64,000 nucleotides of DNA from Bacteroidales bacterium (GTDB taxonomy: Bacteria > Bacteroidota > Bacteroidia > Bacteroidales > UBA932). Position 1 is the stretch's first letter; each line of letters begins with the position of its first letter. The stretch is from the NCBI GenBank assembly GCA_017438975.1, contig JAFRUH010000006.1, positions 88,508 to 152,507 on the forward strand, given 5' to 3'. The translations under genes were made by a program, and so were the position numbers. The notes beneath the pieces were generated by a model that saw only the letters and a list, made by a program, of their open reading frames with translations, ran no database searches and was not told where the DNA came from. Below, in pieces: positions 10,883 to 17,334 of this stretch.

Positions 10883-11788
10883 ATGAACAGACGAGATTTT
10901 TTGAAAATCGGCGGCTCGGCCGCCATCGCTACGGGAATGGGCGGACTGGCCACGATCCCCGCCGACGCCCGTCCCGCCTCTGACGGACCGGGGCTCACCG
11001 TCAAGTTCCTCGGCACCGGCGCGGCCGGGAAACGCCGCTCGGACCATCCCGAAGACCGGCGCCACTCCAGCGTCCTTCTCGACAACCGGATCGTCATCGA
11101 TTTCACGCCCTCGTCCGAGGATATGCTGCCGGAAGGGTTCTCCCCCGAAGCGCTGTTCTTCACCCACTCTCACGGGGACCATTACAACCCGGCCGCCGCC
11201 GTCAGGCTGAAACCGCGCGCAATCTATCTCGGGGAGACCTGGATCCAGCGGGCCATCGGCGAGATCTATTCTTCCGCGGCGATCCAGAAACTGCCTGCGC
11301 CACAGATCCTTCCGCTGCGGGTCGGGGACCGGATCAACTTTGGGGACATCTCCCTGACGGCCGTCCCGGCCAACCACGCGACCAACGACATCCACGAGCA
11401 GACCCTGATGTACCTGATTGAAAAAGGAGATGTTCGGGTCCTGTACGCAACCGATACCGGAGGCATCCCTTCCGTCGCGGGGCGCATCGCCATCATCGAT
11501 CCCCATGTGAAGCAAGGGAAGGCGCTCACCGGCCTCATCATGGAATCCACGATGGGCCTGGACTATGACGAGGATTTCCGGATTTTCGCCCATTCCAGCA
11601 CGGCCACCGTCCTTCGGACCGTCCATATGCTGACGAAATACGGCCGCTACACGCCACCGGAGGGCCAGCCGGTCTACATCACCCACATGTCCCGTTCCCT
11701 GCACGACACTCCGGTCGACAAGAACTGGCCGGACATCATCAAACCCGCCCACGACGGCCTGGAGGTCGTTTTCCGGGCGCCGGTATAG
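10883..11788 (+). CDS. Tat-exported metallo-beta-lactamase-fold hydrolase
   Basis: A 301-residue protein starting with NRRDFLK and a glycine/alanine-rich hydrophobic stretch, a twin-arginine type export leader. The mature part is a metallo-beta-lactamase fold with the zinc motif THSHGDH at 94-100, a later ANHATND segment and a C-terminal [11 protein letters not shown] that supplies further ligands. Family members cleave esters, phosphodiesters or lactones; the overall form is closest to the RNase Z/PhnP-like branch, but the substrate cannot be inferred. It is followed by a tRNA gene with its own promoter, so it appears monocistronic. Confidence 0.85.
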   Translation: MNRRDFLKIGGSAAIATGMGGLATIPADARPASDGPGLTVKFLGTGAAGKRRSDHPEDRRHSSVLLDNRIVIDFTPSSEDMLPEGFSPEALFFTHSHGDHYNPAAAVRLKPRAIYLGETWIQRAIGEIYSSAAIQKLPAPQILPLRVGDRINFGDISLTAVPANHATNDIHEQTLMYLIEKGDVRVLYATDTGGIPSVAGRIAIIDPHVKQGKALTGLIMESTMGLDYDEDFRIFAHSSTATVLRTVHMLTKYGRYTPPEGQPVYITHMSRSLHDTPVDKNWPDIIKPAHDGLEVVFRAPV

Positions 11789-11806
11789 GTCGAAACTCCG
11801 GAAAAA

Positions 11807-11838
11807 CTTGTCATGTTCCGGAATAGTTCTTATCTTTG
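11807..11838 (+). promoter_or_regulatory. Promoter of tRNA-Arg
   Basis: CTTG at 11807-11810 and TATCTTTG at 11831-11838 are separated by 20 bases, matching the Bacteroidota -33/-7 pattern. The -7 box ends 15 bases before the tRNA. Confidence 0.75.
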
Positions 11839-11853
11839 CAGTCCTTTATGGAT

Positions 11854-11927
11854 GGTTCCGTAGCTCAGTTGGATAGAGCAACAGCCTTCTAAGCTGTGGG
11901 TCTTGGGTTCGAATCCCAACGGAATCA
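11854..11927 (+). tRNA. tRNA-Arg (anticodon UCU)
   Basis: The sequence folds as a full cloverleaf. The acceptor stem is GGTTCCG with CGGAATC, including one G-U pair. The anticodon stem is ACAGC/GCTGT with loop CTTCTAA, placing anticodon TCT at 11888-11890. The T arm carries GGTTCGAATCCC. The 3' CCA is not encoded. It reads AGA/AGG codons. Confidence 0.96.
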
Positions 11928-11941
11928 CGAAGACCGGTTTC

Positions 11942-13975
11942 TCAGTCCTTCTTTGTCCCAACCAGTTTGGTATAAGAACTGGAATGGATGTAGGCATCCT
12001 TTCCGGCGGGTCCTTTGCGGATATTGCCGTTGACGGTGATGTCTATGGTTCCATTCTGATCCGGAAGGACGTCTCCCGAGACATCCTCGTGATAATCCTC
12101 TGCGGCGGAATGTTTGCAGCGGACCTGCAGATAAAGGGGACCATCCAGGAATTGACCTTCTTTCAGGTCAAGCTTGAAGGTCTTCTTCCTGCCGTAGTCG
12201 ATCGTACGCTCGACATACTCGTTATATCCTTCTTTCGCACTCCTGTCGCGGGGTGCGCCGACCTTGTTCCCGTTCGCGTCAAACTGGAAGATCTTATAGT
12301 CCAGTCTCATTTTCAGGGCGGAGCCTGCCAGTCCGTTCGCATCGTTCCGGAGGGTGACGTTGATAACGGTCGGCAGCTCCTGGTAATTCAGAGTGGAATA
12401 CGACCCGGTAGACTGGACCGAAATCGTACTTCCGGAGGCAAGGAAACGGACGGTATAGTAGAGCGGAACCCCCTGGCTCGTATTCGGATTGAATCCGAGT
12501 TTGTTTTCCAGGGCGGAGTCTATGTTGGAACCGGTAAGGATGGAACTCGCGGCATCCGGATCCGTTCCGTCCATGTACATCCAGACATTCTTGGATTCGC
12601 AGTTCTTGGCAATATCCTGGGTGGAGGACATTTTCTGACCATAGAGGGATAAGGATTCATCCCCGGTGAACTTGAGACTGCTTGTAGAATAATCGTAGAT
12701 CTTGTAGGCGCGCCTTCCGTATGTTACGCTGGTGATGATGGCGATGGGACGATAGTCGTCCCGGCCATCCCCCCGGCTCTTCCACATTTTGCCGTCGAGG
12801 TCGTTGGACGTGACACTGGGGGCGAAATACTTGGATTTGTCGCTTTCCTGGGTGATGGACACGGTATAGTATTTCTGGGTGAAATTCTGCACCTCGTAGA
12901 CATGCATCTCGCTCTGGGAGATATTCGTGTTGACTTTCGCCTTGTTGTTGAGGAAACTGGCATTGACATTCAGGCCGACAGCCATCTCCTCCGCGCTGGA
13001 ATAGTATGAACTCTTGTAATCGAGCGCGGTCGCCGGCATGGACCGGGCGTTGCTTATCAGCGCAAAGATGGAGTCCTGGACGGCATCGGCCGTGTTCGGC
13101 ACGTTCTTTATACTGCTGCTCTTGTTGCCGGTATTGAAATCCACCCGGAGCGTAACTTTCCCTTCCGGCAGGCCGACGAGGACCGGATCGCCTTTGGCCA
13201 GGGACTGATCCGCATAGATGATGGCCCCCGGGAAGATGTTCTCATAATTGGCGGCGAAAATCTCCTCCGACCTGTCCCTGATGTCATGTTCCTTCTTGAC
13301 CAGGACGAATACCTTGTCTCCGGATTTGATGTAAGGCGGAAGGTCCGCTTCTGCCGGAGCGGGATTGGTCAAGGCAATCTTGCTGTCATATTGTGCATTC
13401 TTATCCAAATATTTGCCGATGCTCTCGACGGTCACTTTCGTACCGCCTCCGGGGAGACGGGCGGCCGTCCCGGTCGCCTGAGAGTTGCCGCCGGATTTCT
13501 TATCATTGGCTCCGGACCGCGAACCGGAAGCCCCTTGCGTGCCGCTGGGCCTGGAGCCTGTCGAGCCCGAAGTGCTTGAGCCTGAACGGCCTCCGGTACT
13601 GGTAGACGGCCTGGAACCGCTACCGGTCGAAGTATTGGTGCTGCTGGGCCTGGAACCCGTTCCGGTCGAGGTGTTGGTTTCGGTCGATTCTGAAGAGGCC
13701 TCCCCCGATCTGGTCTTACGTCTGGGAGTCTTCAGCCCTCTTCTTAAGGCAGCTTCTCTCACGTGTTGCCGAGCCTGTTTGATAGAATCCTGCCGTGCGG
13801 CCTCGCGTTCCGCTTCCGCCTGTTTCTCAGCTTCCGCTTTCTTGGCCTGCAAGGCTTTGTAAACGCTGCTTTTGAACGATTTTGACTTGCTCGTAGATGT
13901 GTTTTGCTCCTGAGCCGTGCCGTTCACGGCTATCGTCAGCGCCGCAAACAGCAAAAAGATGAATCTGGCTTTCAT
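11942..13975 (-). CDS. Secreted cholesterol-dependent-cytolysin-like (thiol-activated cytolysin family) protein
   Basis: A 677-residue protein: signal peptide 1-21 (SpI, no lipobox), a charged Lys/Glu/Ala helical region about 30-85, a low-complexity Ser/Thr/Gly/Arg linker about 86-175 with repeated STGSGSRPS-like units, then a region that lines up with pore-forming domains of cholesterol-dependent cytolysins. Matching segments, compared from memory with perfringolysin, are NIFPGAIIYADQSL (NxxYPGALQLAD), GLNVNASFLNNKA (ALNVNAKVLENS), YYTVSIT, FAPSVTSNDL, ITSVTYGRRAYKI (VSNVAYGRTIYVK) and PLYYTVRFLASGS. The Trp-rich undecapeptide and the Thr-Leu cholesterol motif are absent, as in the CDC-like proteins described from other Bacteroidota. 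Pore formation is inferred. The gene stands alone between tRNA genes. Confidence 0.78.
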   Translation of the reverse strand: MKARFIFLLFAALTIAVNGTAQEQNTSTSKSKSFKSSVYKALQAKKAEAEKQAEAEREAARQDSIKQARQHVREAALRRGLKTPRRKTRSGEASSESTETNTSTGTGSRPSSTNTSTGSGSRPSTSTGGRSGSSTSGSTGSRPSGTQGASGSRSGANDKKSGGNSQATGTAARLPGGGTKVTVESIGKYLDKNAQYDSKIALTNPAPAEADLPPYIKSGDKVFVLVKKEHDIRDRSEEIFAANYENIFPGAIIYADQSLAKGDPVLVGLPEGKVTLRVDFNTGNKSSSIKNVPNTADAVQDSIFALISNARSMPATALDYKSSYYSSAEEMAVGLNVNASFLNNKAKVNTNISQSEMHVYEVQNFTQKYYTVSITQESDKSKYFAPSVTSNDLDGKMWKSRGDGRDDYRPIAIITSVTYGRRAYKIYDYSTSSLKFTGDESLSLYGQKMSSTQDIAKNCESKNVWMYMDGTDPDAASSILTGSNIDSALENKLGFNPNTSQGVPLYYTVRFLASGSTISVQSTGSYSTLNYQELPTVINVTLRNDANGLAGSALKMRLDYKIFQFDANGNKVGAPRDRSAKEGYNEYVERTIDYGRKKTFKLDLKEGQFLDGPLYLQVRCKHSAAEDYHEDVSGDVLPDQNGTIDITVNGNIRKGPAGKDAYIHSSSYTKLVGTKKD

Positions 13976-14023
13976 GGGTCGGTGAGGTTAGTGGTCCGCT
14001 TGCAATATACTCATTTTTCGACA

Positions 14024-14066
14024 GAATAAAAAACAAAACGGACACTTGCTCCCTCGCAAGCGTCCG
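14024..14066 (-). terminator. Terminator of tRNA-Pro(UGG)
   Basis: CGGACACTTGC and GCAAGCGTCCG (14039-14066) form an 11-bp stem with one mismatch and a 6-base loop. On the minus strand it is followed by a T-rich tract (TTTTGTTTTTT), 10 bases past the tRNA end. Confidence 0.85.
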
Positions 14067-14076
14067 ATTTTGCAAG

Positions 14077-14149
14077 TCGGGGTACCGTGACTCGAACACG
14101 GGACCCCCTGGTCCCAAACCAGGTGCGCTACCAACTGCGCCACACCCCG
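14077..14149 (-). tRNA. tRNA-Pro (anticodon UGG)
   Basis: A complete cloverleaf: acceptor stem CGGGGTG/TACCCCG, D arm with GCGCAGTTGGTAGCGC, anticodon stem CCTGG/CCAGG with loop TTTGGGA giving anticodon TGG (plus-strand 14114-14116), and T loop GTTCGAGTC. CCA is not encoded. It is divergent from a second tRNA-Pro gene. Confidence 0.96.
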
Positions 14150-14167
14150 AATAACCCCATGGGTCTG

Positions 14168-14199
14168 CAAAAATAAAATTAAAATTGTTTTTATGCAAA
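14168..14199 (-). promoter_or_regulatory. Promoter of tRNA-Pro(UGG)
   Basis: On the minus strand TTTG (14199-14196), 20 bases, then TATTTTTG (14175-14168). This is a full -33/-7 match, and it overlaps the plus-strand promoter at 14184-14215. Confidence 0.75.
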
Positions 14200-14215
14200 A
14201 TAATGTATACATTTG
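14184..14215 (+). promoter_or_regulatory. Promoter of tRNA-Pro(AGG)
   Basis: ATTG at 14184-14187, 20 bases, then TACATTTG at 14208-14215. The -33 regions of the two divergent tRNA promoters interleave, so RNA polymerase can hardly occupy both at once. Confidence 0.72.
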
Positions 14216-14242
14216 CAGTCCTCATTCGAAGAGGACCAGTTT

Positions 14243-14315
14243 CTGGATGTGGCGCAGTTGGTAGCGCACCTGGTTAGGGACCAGGAGGTCGCTGGTTCAA
14301 GTCCAGTCATCCAGA
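14243..14315 (+). tRNA. tRNA-Pro-like gene (anticodon AGG)
   Basis: A complete cloverleaf: acceptor CTGGATG/CATCCAG, D arm GCGCAGTTGGTAGCGC, anticodon stem CCTGG/CCAGG with loop TTAGGGA, so bases 34-36 are AGG (14276-14278), and T loop GTTCAAGTC. The D and anticodon arms are identical to tRNA-Pro(UGG) except for base 34 (A instead of T). Acceptor and T stems differ strongly. A34 proline tRNAs are unusual in bacteria, which mostly use UGG, GGG and CGG. The strong promoter and terminator suggest the gene is expressed. Confidence 0.88.
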
Positions 14316-14327
14316 CAACTCTAAATC

Positions 14328-14356
14328 AAGCACTTACGGAAACGTAAGTGCTTTTT
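14328..14356 (+). terminator. Terminator of tRNA-Pro(AGG)
   Basis: A perfect 11-bp stem (AAGCACTTACG/CGTAAGTGCTT) with a GAAA tetraloop is followed by TTT and a longer T-rich tract. Confidence 0.9.
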
Positions 14357-14419
14357 AAACTTTTTTTTTGTGAAGTGTGTCGCACTTCAAGATAGAATTC
14401 TCCTTTGCGTCTGATAGGT

Positions 14420-17311
14420 ATGATGAAACATTTTATCGCTGCAGCAGTTACGCTATTGCTCATAGGATTTAATGCAAATGCCCAGGTCATTATATTGGGC
14501 GACAACATCATGACCGGAAGGCTGTCTGAAATCCATGCCACTGTCGTGGACTCACTGACGAATGAGCCTATCTCCTTCGCCTCAGCTTACGTCATACCGG
14601 CAAAGGACACCTCCATAAGCAATTTCACCCTATCAAGCATCGAAGGAAAGGTCAAACTTGAGGAGGTCCCTTATGGCAATTATATCTTCCACATAGAAAT
14701 GCTTGGCTACAGGCCTTTCGTCAAGGAACAGTATTTCAGGGACAGGATAGTTGAGATGGGCACCATAAAGCTTGCCATTGACGAGAACTACCTGAAGGCA
14801 GCAGTTGTCACCGATGTCGGCAACCCGATCGTGGTGAAAAAAGACACGGTTGAATTCAGCGCCTCCTCGTTCCAGGTAGGCACAAATGCGATGCTCAAGG
14901 ACCTTCTCAAGCGAATGCCCGGAATGGAAGTCACCGAGGACGGTAAGGTAAAGTTCAACGGTGAGGAGATCGACAAGCTTACCGTCGGGGGACGTACCTT
15001 CTTCTTCGGAGACCAGTCCACGGCACTCAACAATCTCCCAGCCTCCATCGTAGATAAGGTCAGGGTTATCGACAGGGAGTCCGAGTCCACCAGGGCAACC
15101 GGACTGGAGGATGGCAACCGCGAAAAGGTCCTGGATGTCAGTCTCAAGAAAGAATTTGAGAAAGGCTGGTTCGGAAACGCCGGAATAAAGGGCGGTACCA
15201 CTCTTGCCGGAGGCGGAGACGACCCTCTGCGCGATGACCGCGGTCTCCTCTACAGCGGCAACGTGCTTGCGTCTGCATATTCAGAAAAAGACCAGTTCAC
15301 CATCATAGGAAACGGGATGAACATAAACGACTCCAACGGAGTAGTTTTCGTGGCCGTAGGTGCAGACGGTGAAAGGAACAGGATCTCTGACGTTGGGCTT
15401 TCATCAGCCGCCCAACTCGGAGTCAACGTCAACACATCCAGGATCAAGAACGTTCAGACGACAGTCGGGGCCAACTACAAGTATGGTGACACACAGACCG
15501 GTTCGTCATCAGCCCGCACCACTTTCCAGAATGACGGCGACTTGTTCTCCACCTCAGGCAATTCCGGCCGGAACTTCTCCAACTCCCTGTCAGCAAACAT
15601 GGAATTCCAGAAGGAGAGTGGCAACGTAAGATTCCACTTCAGGCCTATGTTCAGCTATTCAAAGAGAAATTCCCACAGTTTCTCATCATCGGAAACGATG
15701 AAAGAGGGTGCTTCCATCAACAATTCTGAGAGTAAAAACAGTTCATTGGACACCGGTCGTTCCTTCTTCGCCAATGGAGACCTGACGTTCAGGGACCTGG
15801 GAGGAAAGAAAAACAGGGTATTGTCTATCATTTCCTATGGTTCCCTGAATGATGAAGATGGAGAAAGCCTTGAGAACAGCTTCATGAAGATGGTCTCAGG
15901 TGAAGACAGTCGGTCCCTGAAATACCTCTCGGAGAGCAAAACCTATTCAGTCAACGGAGGAATAACATATGGTGAGCCTATCGGAGAGAAATGGACGGTC
16001 TCGACCAACACCCAGTGGTCCTACTCGAAGAATGACCGTAAACGTGATGCCTTCGATGCAGCCGGACCGAATGACTATTTTTCATCGGAATCCCACAACC
16101 GCTCCATCAGCCAAAGGTACGGAATGACAGCCCAGTACAAATTCAAGGAAAGGTCCTGGCTAACCTTCGGAGCCCGACTGAACGGGATGCTCAATGAAAC
16201 ATATTCCAAGAGTTTCAACGTCTCAGACAACACCGGAGTCGGTGAATGGAACTGGTTTGTCTCCCCCGACATCAGTTTCCAGTACGCGGCTGGAATGAAC
16301 CGCTTTTTCGCCTCTGCTTCCGGAAGCAGCCAGAGGCCGGGCAACGCCAGCATGACTCCAACAATGAATATCATAGACCCTGCGCGTCCGACTCTCGGCA
16401 ACATCTATCTCAAGCCTTACGGCAACACCTACATGCACCTCAGCTGGAACAGCAATAACAGAGAGAAATTCTCAACCTTGATGGCCTATTTGTTCGGCAA
16501 CCTCAACACCAACCCGATTTCCTACGCGCGATGGTACGACGGTGACGGAATCCTCTATTCGATCCCTGTCAACTCCAAGAAGAACTCCATGAGTCTTTCT
16601 GGAGTGATCACTTACACCACTCCTCTGGATGCCAAGAAGAAATGGTTCCTGAGTACAGATGTCGGATTAGGCTTCTCAGCTTCCACCAGCTACCAGGCTA
16701 AGGGTAACCTTAAAGGCCTGGACAAGGACTCATTCGATTATTCCTCCTTCATGGAGTCGTTCTGGGGCGGGAAAGACGGAGATATCTTCTACAGTGGAAA
16801 GAGCGGATTTGAAGAGAGTACCACAAGGAACTATTCACCCGACTTCAGCCTGAGTCTCAAATACACTTCCGGAAGTTTCAGCGGAAGGGTCGAGTCCGAC
16901 TTCTCCGGCCGTATTGCCCGCTACTCCCTCGATGACAGGGTCAACATGAACACCCTCGACTCCCGTATCGGAGCCGGAGCCAACTACAGGACAAAGCATG
17001 AGTTCGAATTTGACACCGATATAGCCTATGCCTGGTACAGAGGTTATGCAAAGGGTTACGGAGCCCCTGAATGGCAGTGGAACGGAGAGATTTCCAAGAA
17101 CATCAAGGCATTCAATCTCAGCATCAAGATCAATGACATCCTCAACCAGACCCGGAACCTGACCCACACAGTCACTGCCAACTACGAGGAAGACACCTAT
17201 CGTCTGGTCATGGGACGTTATATCCTCTTCGGAGTCAAGTGGAACTTCGGCAAGATGAATGCCGCCCACAGCCAGCGCGCCCAGAGAGCAGCATTCAACA
17301 TGGTCTTCTAG
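14420..17311 (+). CDS. Outer-membrane beta-barrel protein, TonB-receptor-like, with CarboxypepD-type N-domain
   Basis: A 963-residue protein with a Sec signal ending in ANAQ. Residues about 30-125 form a carboxypeptidase-regulatory-like beta domain (ATVVDSLTNEPISFASAYV, LEEVPYGNYIFHIEMLGYR). A plug-like segment follows (LKDLLKRMPGMEVTEDGKVKFNG in part, then ATGLEDGNREKVLDVSLKKEF). The remainder is rich in alternating aromatic and polar strands typical of a large barrel (outer membrane protein beta-barrel family). It lacks an obvious SusD partner, so the cargo is unknown. The frame extends to a TTG at 14405, but ATG 14420 or 14423 fits the signal peptide. Its codon use is less GC-biased than its neighbours, and it sits directly after a tRNA gene, hinting at acquisition by transfer. 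Confidence 0.85.
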   Translation: MMKHFIAAAVTLLLIGFNANAQVIILGDNIMTGRLSEIHATVVDSLTNEPISFASAYVIPAKDTSISNFTLSSIEGKVKLEEVPYGNYIFHIEMLGYRPFVKEQYFRDRIVEMGTIKLAIDENYLKAAVVTDVGNPIVVKKDTVEFSASSFQVGTNAMLKDLLKRMPGMEVTEDGKVKFNGEEIDKLTVGGRTFFFGDQSTALNNLPASIVDKVRVIDRESESTRATGLEDGNREKVLDVSLKKEFEKGWFGNAGIKGGTTLAGGGDDPLRDDRGLLYSGNVLASAYSEKDQFTIIGNGMNINDSNGVVFVAVGADGERNRISDVGLSSAAQLGVNVNTSRIKNVQTTVGANYKYGDTQTGSSSARTTFQNDGDLFSTSGNSGRNFSNSLSANMEFQKESGNVRFHFRPMFSYSKRNSHSFSSSETMKEGASINNSESKNSSLDTGRSFFANGDLTFRDLGGKKNRVLSIISYGSLNDEDGESLENSFMKMVSGEDSRSLKYLSESKTYSVNGGITYGEPIGEKWTVSTNTQWSYSKNDRKRDAFDAAGPNDYFSSESHNRSISQRYGMTAQYKFKERSWLTFGARLNGMLNETYSKSFNVSDNTGVGEWNWFVSPDISFQYAAGMNRFFASASGSSQRPGNASMTPTMNIIDPARPTLGNIYLKPYGNTYMHLSWNSNNREKFSTLMAYLFGNLNTNPISYARWYDGDGILYSIPVNSKKNSMSLSGVITYTTPLDAKKKWFLSTDVGLGFSASTSYQAKGNLKGLDKDSFDYSSFMESFWGGKDGDIFYSGKSGFEESTTRNYSPDFSLSLKYTSGSFSGRVESDFSGRIARYSLDDRVNMNTLDSRIGAGANYRTKHEFEFDTDIAYAWYRGYAKGYGAPEWQWNGEISKNIKAFNLSIKINDILNQTRNLTHTVTANYEEDTYRLVMGRYILFGVKWNFGKMNAAHSQRAQRAAFNMVF

Positions 17312-17334
17312 CCATAAATAATTGTGTTTTAACA

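Noticed and set aside
10780-11163. An N-terminal extension of MscL
   Set aside because: The extra frame overlaps the divergent hydrolase gene and the mscL -7 box, and MscL proteins start at MKEF or nearby.
13400-13720. A minisatellite or CRISPR in the cytolysin-like gene
   Set aside because: The short repeats are in frame and encode a Ser/Gly/Arg linker; spacing is irregular.
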